Source of the DNA: Methanobacteriota archaeon
Lineage (GTDB): Archaea > Thermoplasmatota > Poseidoniia > Poseidoniales > Poseidoniaceae
Assembly (NCBI GenBank): GCA_004195635.1
Contig: PSPT01000004.1
Span: forward strand, 21,080-85,079
Direction of reading: 5' to 3'
DNA length: 64,000 nt
The first letter of the stretch is position 1; the number at the start of each line of letters is the position of its first letter. Positions 10,301 through 18,911 of the stretch are shown one piece after another. The notes below the pieces were generated by a model, which was not told where the DNA came from, searched no databases, and worked only from the letters and a program-made list of their open reading frames with translations. The translations under genes and the position numbers were made by a program.

Positions 10301-13300
10301 ATAAATTGAGATTTGGCTTGCCAATCATATTGCACATTGCCCGATATTCGGAAACCACCACCCTGTCCTGTAATCAGCAGGGGTATTGTAAAATAGCCGG
10401 TTGTAGAATTAACAGGAAGTGTCTGGCGGAGATAATTCAAATATGAATTATTATAGTGAATTGTGGTGAAGTCTTCATACGGAATCAATAATTTTGTTAT
10501 AGTTACCTGTGCGTTTCCTCCCTGAGAAATAACTGAAAAGGCATGCCTGTTTGAACTATTTTGAGGATTACTTCCCCCAAGAGATGCATCGCATAAGGGG
10601 ATATACAATCCATACTTTGAACCACTAATAGTTTCTATTTCTGGTCCACCAGAAGATCCATTCACCGGTGCATTACTTTGACTCCAAAAAGAAATGTCTA
10701 CGTCCATTCCTGCTACTACATCAACCACTGCATAACCACAATAATAGATGTTCGCCGGAGGAGTGAAGTTGAATGTATGTAAACTACCATTGGATAATTG
10801 TGAAAACAATTGTGATTCGCCAACTTCTGAATGCACCCCATATATGCCATTATGTTGCCAATCTATGCCTCCATCTGAGGCGAAATCTATTTTGGGATTA
10901 TTACTATATTCAAGATATTCAGCCGAAAATTCTGTAGAGTTAATCCAGCCATTATTTAATACCGTTATTGTAATTATTAGTTCCTGAATATTTTTGAATG
11001 CCGGATTGCTGTAAGAAATAGTTCCACCATTATTGGCCATTTGTGAAAGAAATACTGTGCCATCAGATGAAACTACAGAATATACTACTTTTGCGCACTC
11101 ACAATCAATACGTATCGTTTTTACTGGACGGTGAAAGGTACTAATTGAGGAAAGTGAACTCAATGATTGGGTAGGAATCAACCGTTTGGCTTGAGAATCC
11201 CACTCAAGGCCTGACGAGGTCCACGAAGAACTGGTTGAAGGAGGGGTGATTAGATATGATAGCGAGCCTACATGAATTGCTGAAATAACAGGGGTGTGCG
11301 TTGAATTTGTGCTCAACAAGTTGATTTGAACCATAATGCTTGGATTCGCATTACTATCAAGAGTCGTTAATACCACAGGTAATAGCAAGTTCTGCCAACC
11401 GCCTATTTGAGTGCCATCTGGTCGAAGAATAGATGCCGAAATACTCGTATTGCTTTCAAGAAGACCGCGCGCAGACAATGTGCCATAACCAAAAATATCT
11501 GCTTCAATGACCGGTGAGGTCCAACTTCCAGAATTTACAAAATGGTCAATCTCTATTCCAACATTGTCTATGTACCACCCTGCTAATTCAATATACTGGT
11601 CTGAGAAAAACATAAATTTAAATCTCACTTTTTGCCCTGTCCAATCCGCAAGGCTCGCCTCCTTTACTTGCCATGACTGGCCTCCACATCCTCCTTGCGC
11701 CCCACTACCATCAAAAATTGATAAATTGTACAAAGGTGAGCCCATATTCACTGTTGAAATAGTATCGTAAAAGTTTGTTTCATTTTGCCCGAAAGGTTGC
11801 CATGAGTCACCTGAATCTGTTGAAATGAATATCATTCCTCCATCCCAATTGGACTCAGCGCACATCCAATGATCAAAACGCAGACGCGCGTTTGCCCCCA
11901 TTGGCACAATAAAGTCGCGACTAATTAATGAAGATAGGGTTTCATCAGAATATCGACCATGCATTGTAGTAGCGGCACCCGTTGAGCCATCCATAAATGG
12001 GCCTGGGCCCCACCCGCTTTGGCTTGTTGAATTGTCAATTTCCCATCCTCTCTCCCCTCTTATATGTTCATAAAACCACCCGGAGGGGAGATAATTTATC
12101 TCTTCAAAGTCAAAAATTGTTGTTGAAGGGCCATTATGTCCATATGCAGTAATATGTTGCCATTGATTGAAATAATTACTAAGTGCTCCATTATTGGTAG
12201 AATTTGAAGATGTGAAATTGTCAAGTAATATTGAAGTGATGTTTGCTGTTGTATTTGCTGCTTTTAGAACAACATCATCAATCATTACCCCTTCCCATCC
12301 ATCGATTTGCCCACCTCCATAGCCAATTGCATAATCAGTAATTACTCTAAAACGAAACCAAACTGAAGATGAGTTTTGGAATGCAGAAAGCACTGGATAT
12401 TCTAACTCAAGCCAACCATTAGAACTATCCATATATGCTTGGCTGTTCAAGATGATTCCATTGCCGGGGATACCAGGGGGCGGGTTTAATGTTAACCAAG
12501 TTTGATTATTATAACTGGCCTCAACTAGTAAATTATCATTGAAGTTTCCTTCGAGATCCCAATCAATAGCAAAGGAAATTGACATCGGATTGTAAAGGCC
12601 AAGAGTTGAAGTTTCAAGACTCAACCACCCATTTGCATCATTTTCGTATGCACCCGCAAGGTTACCGTGGAACCAAGCACCAAGTGGCTCTCCCGTATTT
12701 GTAAAAGAAACATTGTCAATAGACCATCCAGTATCGTTTGAGGTTGAATTAGAAGGTGTCCAAATAACGAATCTAAAGGAAACAAGATTACTGGTGTGTA
12801 TATTAGGAAGGTTATCCAAAAGAAAAACATCGTGATTCCAACCAGAATTATCATCGCCAATAAAGGCAGAAAAACCACTTGATGAACCATTTGGAATTGG
12901 TGCCGAAGGCGACATAGAATGGTTGCTGAGGTTACTTGGTTGTAAAAGACGCCAAGGGTTTTGGTCAAATTTGTATTCAACCCACGCCCCACCCTCAGTA
13001 AGGTCTAACCAATGATCCATTCGCAAGTAAAGTTCCCTTTGTACAGAAGGTATTTTTAATTCGGGACTAGTAATCCATGCATGTGTTCCTGCCGGCAGTG
13101 GGGCAGAAGAAATTGTACTCACTACTAAATTACCTTGAGGTGGAGATAATGGAATTGGCCCATCTCCAAGAGTTGAATTAATTACTGCACTCCCATTACT
13201 TGTATTGACTTGTTGGCCCTGATAAGAAAGGTCATCTGCAGACCAAATTAATGAATTGGGTCCACCTGATTTCCAATTCGCCATCGTTGGAACTAACATT

Positions 13301-13683
13301 TCAAAATCATCAATATCACTCTCAATATTATCGACTGAAAGAGAAAGAGAATCAGAAAAAATATCTGCTGTAGTTGTGGCTAAACCACCTAAAGAAAAAT
13401 TGCTAACTGGATCGCCGCTAAGCCAACCTGTTCCATTTCCGGCTGAACGCGAAATGTCAGTTGATACATTTATCCATGCATCTGTCATCGTGCCATTGGC
13501 CGGAAGGAGAAATCCATCGGTGGTAAGATTTACCTCTCCATGGGGAAATTCGGGCTGGGGTGTTGACTCTCCCTGATATGAAGTGGTAATTACTGCTGAA
13601 GATGGAGGGACAAAGGGAGAAAAAAGTGTGGCAATGAGAAGGAGGGAAAGTATGCCCGCCAACCTCACTTGACTACCTTTCAT
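7351..13683 (-). CDS. Giant secreted surface protein with C-terminal membrane anchor
   Basis: A 2110-residue protein with a signal peptide (positive start, hydrophobic residues about 8-30) and one membrane helix near residues 2060-2082, followed by a short charged tail, so nearly all of it lies outside the cell. The ectodomain is rich in Asn, Ser, Thr, Trp and Gly and repeatedly shows motifs of MAM/concanavalin-like beta-sandwich domains, for example GWSIDNVSF, DGWEGVMIDDVVL and GWYIDNVGIEI. Near the C-terminus, residues about 1960-2040 look like a CARDB-type adhesion module (NATLHNFGYYDGKVTLQLLEG). Many N-x-S/T sequons are present. No protease or glycosidase active site was recognised. An adhesin or cell-envelope scaffold is likely. 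The tRNA-Leu gene lies just past its stop. Confidence 0.85.
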   Translation of the reverse strand: MKGSQVRLAGILSLLLIATLFSPFVPPSSAVITTSYQGESTPQPEFPHGEVNLTTDGFLLPANGTMTDAWINVSTDISRSAGNGTGWLSGDPVSNFSLGGLATTTADIFSDSLSLSVDNIESDIDDFEMLVPTMANWKSGGPNSLIWSADDLSYQGQQVNTSNGSAVINSTLGDGPIPLSPPQGNLVVSTISSAPLPAGTHAWITSPELKIPSVQRELYLRMDHWLDLTEGGAWVEYKFDQNPWRLLQPSNLSNHSMSPSAPIPNGSSSGFSAFIGDDNSGWNHDVFLLDNLPNIHTSNLVSFRFVIWTPSNSTSNDTGWSIDNVSFTNTGEPLGAWFHGNLAGAYENDANGWLSLETSTLGLYNPMSISFAIDWDLEGNFNDNLLVEASYNNQTWLTLNPPPGIPGNGIILNSQAYMDSSNGWLELEYPVLSAFQNSSSVWFRFRVITDYAIGYGGGQIDGWEGVMIDDVVLKAANTTANITSILLDNFTSSNSTNNGALSNYFNQWQHITAYGHNGPSTTIFDFEEINYLPSGWFYEHIRGERGWEIDNSTSQSGWGPGPFMDGSTGAATTMHGRYSDETLSSLISRDFIVPMGANARLRFDHWMCAESNWDGGMIFISTDSGDSWQPFGQNETNFYDTISTVNMGSPLYNLSIFDGSGAQGGCGGQSWQVKEASLADWTGQKVRFKFMFFSDQYIELAGWYIDNVGIEIDHFVNSGSWTSPVIEADIFGYGTLSARGLLESNTSISASILRPDGTQIGGWQNLLLPVVLTTLDSNANPSIMVQINLLSTNSTHTPVISAIHVGSLSYLITPPSTSSSWTSSGLEWDSQAKRLIPTQSLSSLSSISTFHRPVKTIRIDCECAKVVYSVVSSDGTVFLSQMANNGGTISYSNPAFKNIQELIITITVLNNGWINSTEFSAEYLEYSNNPKIDFASDGGIDWQHNGIYGVHSEVGESQLFSQLSNGSLHTFNFTPPANIYYCGYAVVDVVAGMDVDISFWSQSNAPVNGSSGGPEIETISGSKYGLYIPLCDASLGGSNPQNSSNRHAFSVISQGGNAQVTITKLLIPYEDFTTIHYNNSYLNYLRQTLPVNSTTGYFTIPLLITGQGGGFRISGNVQYDWQAKSQFISQPETLFPTGQSYTIWTEHQHMFSNSSFENINLYVSTTRNLSLAEIIISINTSHTPPLVEQLAGSDLLMLNGTTIQYPSGASLKSHYKIGWEFIPQWKHGHQDNLWWMTETTEPPDTPLGPTVVRAGGSTGPAMEIDMESTQFQVLLLEKNQLLSDVGNPDYPLPVMANSSIQVSGFVRFAGSPNLGIGAPNANILVELENYEDEYIPITNTSTNITTYTENPAYWKNNYSFSVTNTGDWTGLIELPNADNSILSSGQRIGIRSSVIPIGDAALGGAIDRTLTEWVDVIWDSEAPSLGLLMVSPPGGQQPADNHIWYQNRTLPLSIEVIESVRSNDSLELHYWMQEIDDINENSIAEESEYRTIIAQLSKASVRQTVDFPLLVSNDALGENDSSGLISLYITGSDLAGNPIPIEGNTEWQTDGFGGSFGLGNDLATIVVMPDTPTLLSWTDLTLDLRDGKILPGQVHTFGLIIEEENGLQSLDEILLDLTGDIDGTNCSISWQPWDERINADQDCFSQVEVTFQPITQPGQHDRWEVEFSFVIPWSSSGALANQTWVPSLSVIDLGQEVGLGTGHLTPLEWNYLNEIELIEISLIDTTEPYGGVYGEVLHISDDDIVELTVIPVYQGTNIPINIDMEIMINVDGGIIDQSMQYYYHANAQPVLMQIIFNGSIFLNAQAELNVIGEINYSGFQISHIQREVILDDESPRLSLPLASLQSIRTDQMQMIPLTFQINEPQQMNSDVKINWQITGAEYEEIEGMGIAICNLLTHADGIWYYDVVLNISLPNDIDLSEEYNLFVWISATDIAGNELIGTGSNNSKQKPKLLIYQFVPRLIEISASNPSHVGDMLTVNATLHNFGYYDGKVTLQLLEGEVVMDEISANLNSLESEYLILSVESWRDGDYEFTIIIEGYNDSQLINFEIQADPIQGENAALLYSTLSIIVLFLSLAVFILIRSRNFSANIGISSESEREYENLHYSQEE

Positions 13684-13830
13684 GATGTCCGCCCATTCTA
13701 CGAATAAAGGAGTGAGGTTTCAACACACCGTTTCCAAGAGTGGCAATAAATTGAAGAATAATGCTAATTATTCATAGTGTTTGAAGCGCATTGTTCAAGG
13801 AGCCTCGTTGGCCGAGGGTATCCGAGCGAC

Positions 13831-14877
13831 ATGAGTGAGACGGGCGGACGGATGATTGATGCGGCGATGGCGAAAGCCATTGAAGATCAATTATATTCGC
13901 TTCAACGCCAACAAGTTGACCGCAATAATCCCATTAGTTTGCCACGACAAGACTTTTGGATTGAGGTCAATAAAGTGCTCAATATGCATGAGGAAAATCT
14001 AAATTCAATCCTACAAAACGAAGGTCATTCACAAAAGGCAGTAACCCTTACTCGGCGAATCTCAAACATTCGTCGAGCCATAGCAGATTTAGCCAGAAAG
14101 CGCTTAGTGACCTTCCTTCACCATACTGTGACTTCTAATTTACGCGGCTCGGCAACAGATGCAAAAGCAGGACTAACTCCAATTGATTGGACTAGGCATG
14201 ATACTCATGAACGTGAATTTACTGATGGCTTAAAACAGTTGATAAAGAAATTTAGAATGAATGTCAATTGGGATGAGATGATTTATGGTTCAGGAAATGC
14301 GCCAATCATTCCTGTTGTACCAGCTGGAACGACACAACTTGATTCATTCGTTGCCAAACCCGGTGGACTAACCGGCAGTGGACCTCCGCCGATTGAATTA
14401 GAGGAAAGGACCGAACAAGCATATCAAGAGCCAGAAATGGATGAGGAGGACAGGATTGCTTTAATGGACGCCTTTCCCGAAGTAAATGACATACCCTCCG
14501 AGCCATATTATCAGCAAATTGAGCAAGAATCTCCTGCAAAAAATGTAGCCCCTCGACCAATGGACACTGGAGTAGCTTGGGAATTAGCACCAGAAACAAA
14601 CAACACAGGTGCTATGGTAAAGGCAGAAAGTGATGAGTTGAATGAGAATCAGCCAAATGATACTACAGTCGATGAGCCCACTGAACAAAGTGACTCACCC
14701 GCCAATAACGGCTTAGGAAATACGTTGACGCGTATTCGAATAATTCTAAGCCAAGAGGAACCCGTATTAACTGAAGAAGGCGAAATTAATCTTCAAGAGG
14801 GAGATGTACATATGCTAGATGTAGATACTGCTGATTGGCTTATTGAAGCCGGAGTTGCTGAGTCAGCTGCGCTATAA
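13831..14877 (+). CDS. GINS complex subunit, Gins51/Gins15-like
   Basis: Predicted archaeal GINS subunit, which joins MCM helicase and a RecJ/Cdc45-like protein at the replication fork. Residues 1-160 are helical like the GINS A domain. The last 50 residues (RIILSQEEPVL ... EGDVHMLDVDTADWLIEAGVAE) match the small beta-rich B domain of the Gins51 branch, which ends in an ALI-x-RGVAE-like stretch. A Pro/Glu-rich linker of about 130 residues separates them, making the protein (348 residues) longer than usual. I start at the ATG at 13831; an in-frame ATG at 13777 would add 18 unconvincing residues. The neighbouring S10 gene is convergent. Confidence 0.72.
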   Translation: MSETGGRMIDAAMAKAIEDQLYSLQRQQVDRNNPISLPRQDFWIEVNKVLNMHEENLNSILQNEGHSQKAVTLTRRISNIRRAIADLARKRLVTFLHHTVTSNLRGSATDAKAGLTPIDWTRHDTHEREFTDGLKQLIKKFRMNVNWDEMIYGSGNAPIIPVVPAGTTQLDSFVAKPGGLTGSGPPPIELEERTEQAYQEPEMDEEDRIALMDAFPEVNDIPSEPYYQQIEQESPAKNVAPRPMDTGVAWELAPETNNTGAMVKAESDELNENQPNDTTVDEPTEQSDSPANNGLGNTLTRIRIILSQEEPVLTEEGEINLQEGDVHMLDVDTADWLIEAGVAESAAL

Positions 14878-14988
14878 CTCTGTAACTCTACAAATCATCT
14901 TGCTCAAATAATGCCATGGGTGGAAAACCCCATCCAACATTTAGAACGCAACCTATTGTTACGAAAGTAATCAAGAAGCCAGATAGTT

Positions 14989-15318
14989 TCAGTTGACATT
15001 GCGCATTGAAAGTTCAATACTTACAGTATCTGGAATTGACACACGAGCAACCTTACGAAGTGCATTTTCATCCTTACTTGAAGAAATTTTCATCTCAAGA
15101 AGGCGCTTGTGAATGCGCATTTCCCAATGATCGTAGGTCTCATTGCCTTCACCACAAGGAGTCTTACGGCAGGGCACAATTAATCTGCGAGTAGGTAGTG
15201 GAATTGGACCGCGGAGGTCAACACTATCTTGGTCGCATACTGCTTTGATTTGTTCACAAACGAAATCCACATCTTTGTGACTCTCACCGGTTAATTTGAT
15301 TACTGTTATTCCTGCCAT
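14989..15318 (-). CDS. rps10: Ribosomal protein S10 (uS10)
   Basis: A 109-residue small-subunit ribosomal protein of the archaeal/eukaryotic S10 (S20e) type. Characteristic features are the N-terminal ITVIKLTGESHKDVD strand, the conserved loop GPIPLPTRR, and YDHWEMRIHKRLLEM. The gene lies 43 bases downstream of EF-1 alpha on the same strand, the usual archaeal tuf-rps10 arrangement, so co-transcription is expected. Confidence 0.95.
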   Translation of the reverse strand: MAGITVIKLTGESHKDVDFVCEQIKAVCDQDSVDLRGPIPLPTRRLIVPCRKTPCGEGNETYDHWEMRIHKRLLEMKISSSKDENALRKVARVSIPDTVSIELSMRNVN

Positions 15319-15361
15319 TTGTCTTCACTTCCGTGCGTCATCCATCAATTTCGAGAAGTAC

Positions 15362-16651
15362 TCATTTCTTTTGAATCTTGATGCAGACGCCGGCTGCGAC
15401 GGTTTTACCCATGTCACGGATAGCGAAACGGGATAATTCAGGGAATACATCCATTTGCTCAATGGCCATAGGCTTGGTTGGTTGAATTCGGATAAGACCT
15501 GCATCGCCAGTCTTCATGAAGGAAGGGCTTGCCTCCTTTCCTGATTTGTTTTGCTTCTCAAGAAGTTCAAGGAAGCGGCATGCAACTTGGGCGGTGTGGC
15601 AGTGGAATACTGGTGTGTATCCAACTGAGATTGCCTTGGGGATGTCCATCAATTGAACTTGTGCGACGAAGGATTCGTCGTGACGAACAAACATTGGCTC
15701 GTTGTCAGTATATCCAGCAACGTCACCACGGCGGATGTCGGTAGCGGCAAGACCGCGGATGTTGAAACCAACGTTGTCTCCAGGTTCTGCCTTTGCGACA
15801 TTGGTGTGGTGCATCTCAATACTCTTGACCTCAGCACTCTGTTGGCTTGGGTTGAACATTACTGTCTTTCCAGCGTGAAGAATACCGGTTTCAATTTTTC
15901 CAACAGGTACAGTTCCAATTCCACTGATCTTGTAAACATCTTGAATTGGTAGGCGAAGAGGCTTGTTGATTGGCTTTGGTGGCATTTGGACCTTGTCAAT
16001 AGCTTCGAACAAAGTTGGGCCATTATACCAAGGGGATTTGTCAGACTTGTTGTAAACATTGTCTCCCATCAATGAACTTGCAGGAATCATTGGTATGTCA
16101 TCCGGCTTGAAACCAGCCATACTTAGAAGTTCGCTTACTTGCTTGCAGGTTTCCTTATACTTGTCTTCATTCCAGTCAACACCGGAAATATCCATCTTGT
16201 TAACGTGAACAATAAGTTGCTTAACACCCAATACACGTGCAAGGAAAGCGTGTTCCTTGGTTTGTGCGTTTACACCGTCGTTAGCAGCACATAGAAGAAC
16301 TGCAGCATCTGCTTGGCTTGTGCCAGTTATCATGTTCTTTACGAAATCACGGTGACCTGGTGCGTCAATAACAGTCCAGTAATAGGTAGGTGTGAAAAAT
16401 TCTTTGTGAGCAACGTCAATTGTAATTCCACGCTCACGCTCTTCCTTCAATCCATCCATAACATATGCAAATCCAAATCCGGCTTTACCACGGTCTGCTG
16501 CATCTTTTTCCAACTTATCAATTTCGTGCTGTTCAATGTGACCACTGTCTAGCATTAAACGACCTACTGTTGTGGACTTTCCGTGATCAACGTGACCGAT
16601 GAATACGATATTCAAGTGTGGCTTGCTTTTGTCTTCCCATTGTGAACCCAT
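15362..16651 (-). CDS. tuf: Translation elongation factor EF-1 alpha
   Basis: GTPase that delivers aminoacyl-tRNA to the ribosome. The P-loop GHVDHGKST is at residues 19-27 from the ATG at 16651, followed by DAPGHRDF (G3) and NKMD (G4), and then the two beta-barrel domains. The length of 429 residues is normal for archaeal EF-1 alpha. The frame also contains an upstream TTG at 16660, but the ATG gives the usual N-terminus. It leads the S10 gene. The 155 bases between this start and the divergent AtuA gene must hold both promoters. Confidence 0.97.
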   Translation of the reverse strand: MGSQWEDKSKPHLNIVFIGHVDHGKSTTVGRLMLDSGHIEQHEIDKLEKDAADRGKAGFGFAYVMDGLKEERERGITIDVAHKEFFTPTYYWTVIDAPGHRDFVKNMITGTSQADAAVLLCAANDGVNAQTKEHAFLARVLGVKQLIVHVNKMDISGVDWNEDKYKETCKQVSELLSMAGFKPDDIPMIPASSLMGDNVYNKSDKSPWYNGPTLFEAIDKVQMPPKPINKPLRLPIQDVYKISGIGTVPVGKIETGILHAGKTVMFNPSQQSAEVKSIEMHHTNVAKAEPGDNVGFNIRGLAATDIRRGDVAGYTDNEPMFVRHDESFVAQVQLMDIPKAISVGYTPVFHCHTAQVACRFLELLEKQNKSGKEASPSFMKTGDAGLIRIQPTKPMAIEQMDVFPELSRFAIRDMGKTVAAGVCIKIQKK

Positions 16652-16730
16652 AGATATCAACTCTACTTAGCGACCCGCCGACATCCCTCCCCTATTTGAA
16701 CGCGTCGGCGCGCTCAGAGGTGGTGGAGTG

Positions 16731-16739
16731 AAAATAAAT
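16731..16739 (-). promoter_or_regulatory. Possible TATA element for EF-1 alpha operon
   Basis: On the minus strand the motif CATTTATTTT lies about 80 bases before the EF-1 alpha start in the divergent intergenic region, and is its best TATA-like element. The leader between it and the gene contains a GC-rich segment (GCGCGCCGACGCG). Assignment is by eye only. Confidence 0.3.
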
Positions 16740-16806
16740 GGGCCACTGCGAGCCAAGAGGGGGTTGGTAATGTAAAGATAGTGTAAGAAAATAACCTTCT
16801 CCGACA

Positions 16807-18498
16807 ATGTCTATTAGGCGAAAGGAACAAGTATCTTGGAGTGCATCTTGGTATATGGGGCGACGAACTAAGCCGATTTCAGTTGCGGGGGCAGGTGGTT
16901 TTTGGGGAGATCAAGTAATGGCCCCAGTTGACCTATTAGAAAATGCTGATGTTGACTATATTACAATGGATTATTTGGCTGAAGTAACAATGTCAATAAT
17001 GCATAAGCAAAAAAATAGAGACCCCACAGCAGGTTGGGCAACTGATATATTTGAGTGGTTAGAAGCCGGTGGGCTCAATTTACTTCGCAATAAAAATACC
17101 AAATTAGTAACCAATGCAGGAGGAGCAAATCCAAACTCATGCGCTGAGGCAATACTTGGTCTTGCATGTGCACTCGGATGGACCGATTGTCAAATCGCTA
17201 TTGTAGTGGGAGATGATATTCATTCGCGAATAGGAGAACTGTGTTCAGATGGACTAATTAGCGATAAAAAAGAAAAACCCGTTGAGGATTATATGGTTGA
17301 TGACCTTATTTCTGCCAATGCATACCTTGGCGCAGGCCCCATCGCAAGGGCTCTTGAAAGAGGTGCAGACATCGTATTAACTGGAAGAGTTGCAGATGCT
17401 AGCCTAATTGTAGGTTGTATGCTACATGCCGAAGAGTGGGCGAAGAAAGCAGAAGCACTAAACTTGCCATTCTGTAGCCCAATAAATGATTGGGCACCAG
17501 ATGAAGTTGATAACCCCCTAGATGTAATTGCAGGATGGACTCTCGCAGGGCACTTAATTGAATGTGGAGCACAGGTAACTGGAGGTAATGCTGACGGATG
17601 GGCAGAAATTGAAGACCTAGTAAACTTGGGCTACCCTATAGCGGAAATAGAATCGGATGGAACTTGTGTCATCACAAAGCCGGAGGGGAGCGGTGGTGCT
17701 GTCACCCGAGGTAATGTTGCAGAACAGATGATTTACGAAATCGGCGATCCGAGCGCATACAAAACACCCGATATCGTTCTTGACTTTCGCCAAGTTACTT
17801 TAGATGAAGTTGGAGAAAACCGTGTGAGAGCCTGCGGCGCAATTGGCAGGCCGAGACCAAAACAATTGAAAGTATCTTCATGTTATTTGGATGGTTGGTT
17901 TGCAGCAGGCTCACTTCTAATCCCTGGGCCGAATGCCATCGCTAAAGCAAATGCCACCGACCAAATATTACAAGGCAGATTGTCTTATCTTGAAAATATT
18001 ACGATTCATAGTGAATTAATGGGAACTGGCATTACCATGCCTAAGGGAAGCACATCAATAACGCAATATGGTAAATTGACCGAGATTGGGGGTGGAGCAC
18101 ATGGCACACAAGCCATGGAGTTACCAGAGGTCCTTATTCGCTGGTCAGCAAAGTCACAAAGCCGAAAGGACATTGAAGTATTTGCAAAATCAATTGCCCC
18201 GTTAGTTCTCACTGGACCTGGTGGAGTTAGTGGCTATGCAGCTAGACCGCGCCCAAGAGCACAATTGCGTTTCCTACCCCTCTTAGTTGAAAGGGAAATT
18301 GTCGAAGCAAGTGTACAAATCCCAATACTTCGAACCCTTAGAACGGCATTAACAGAGAGAAGGCCGGACCTTGAAGCACGGGTATTTAATCGCTTACAAA
18401 AAATTGCTGAAAGAGAGCGCAAGGGCTTGACAAAGCGTATCGCTAACAGAGTAATCAAAGGCTTAGAAAAACCCGTTGAAAAAGCAGGGGGCAAGTAG
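16807..18498 (+). CDS. AtuA-family (DUF1446) acyclic terpene utilisation protein
   Basis: A 563-residue protein of the DUF1446/AtuA family. The N-terminal part starts with VAGAGGFWGD, followed by the family features DYLAEVTMSIM, a NAGGANPNSCAEAI segment, IVVGDD and DIVLTGRVADASL. The family is linked to breakdown of acyclic isoprenoids and branched acids in bacteria, with the chemistry unclear. The small C-terminal module found fused in many bacterial members is encoded here by the next gene, whose ATG follows this stop by one base, so the two products probably work together. The last 60 residues are basic and look like an extra tail. No signal peptide, so cytoplasmic. Confidence 0.8.
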   Translation: MSIRRKEQVSWSASWYMGRRTKPISVAGAGGFWGDQVMAPVDLLENADVDYITMDYLAEVTMSIMHKQKNRDPTAGWATDIFEWLEAGGLNLLRNKNTKLVTNAGGANPNSCAEAILGLACALGWTDCQIAIVVGDDIHSRIGELCSDGLISDKKEKPVEDYMVDDLISANAYLGAGPIARALERGADIVLTGRVADASLIVGCMLHAEEWAKKAEALNLPFCSPINDWAPDEVDNPLDVIAGWTLAGHLIECGAQVTGGNADGWAEIEDLVNLGYPIAEIESDGTCVITKPEGSGGAVTRGNVAEQMIYEIGDPSAYKTPDIVLDFRQVTLDEVGENRVRACGAIGRPRPKQLKVSSCYLDGWFAAGSLLIPGPNAIAKANATDQILQGRLSYLENITIHSELMGTGITMPKGSTSITQYGKLTEIGGGAHGTQAMELPEVLIRWSAKSQSRKDIEVFAKSIAPLVLTGPGGVSGYAARPRPRAQLRFLPLLVEREIVEASVQIPILRTLRTALTERRPDLEARVFNRLQKIAERERKGLTKRIANRVIKGLEKPVEKAGGK

Positions 18499-18499
18499 A

Positions 18500-18844
18500 A
18501 TGGCAGAACTGAGCCTTTCAGACTTGGGTGACGAATACAATACCCTTGGAGATATTGCCCATGCAAGATCAGGAGACAAAGGTGATTCGGTGAATATTGG
18601 AATCATTGCCCGAAAACCAGAATGGTATCCAATTCTTCAGGAATTAATTACCAAGGAATGGATGAGAGAGGCATGGGGGGAATTCTGTGAGGGTAACATT
18701 CATATTTTCGAAGTACCAGGTATTTTTGCAATCAACTGTATACTTGAAAAAACCTTACAAGGCGGGGGAACTGTTTCTCTGCGAACCGATGCGCAAGGGA
18801 AATCAATGGGTCAAGCAACGCTTACACTTCCACTTCGCCAATAA
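18500..18844 (+). CDS. AtuA C-terminal-like small subunit
   Basis: A 114-residue protein matching the small domain that follows DUF1446 in AtuA-like proteins, with the signature LGDIAHARSGDKGDSVNIGI near residues 15-35. The ATG at 18500 is chosen over an upstream TTG at 18476, which lies inside the preceding gene. One base separates it from the AtuA stop, so translational coupling is expected. It is probably the second subunit or domain of the same enzyme; its own function is not established. Confidence 0.78.
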   Translation: MAELSLSDLGDEYNTLGDIAHARSGDKGDSVNIGIIARKPEWYPILQELITKEWMREAWGEFCEGNIHIFEVPGIFAINCILEKTLQGGGTVSLRTDAQGKSMGQATLTLPLRQ

Positions 18845-18911
18845 CAATCTCAAACTACTTTTCATGTATAAAATACCATAATAATTAACCTATTATTGTG
18901 GCATGAATGAA

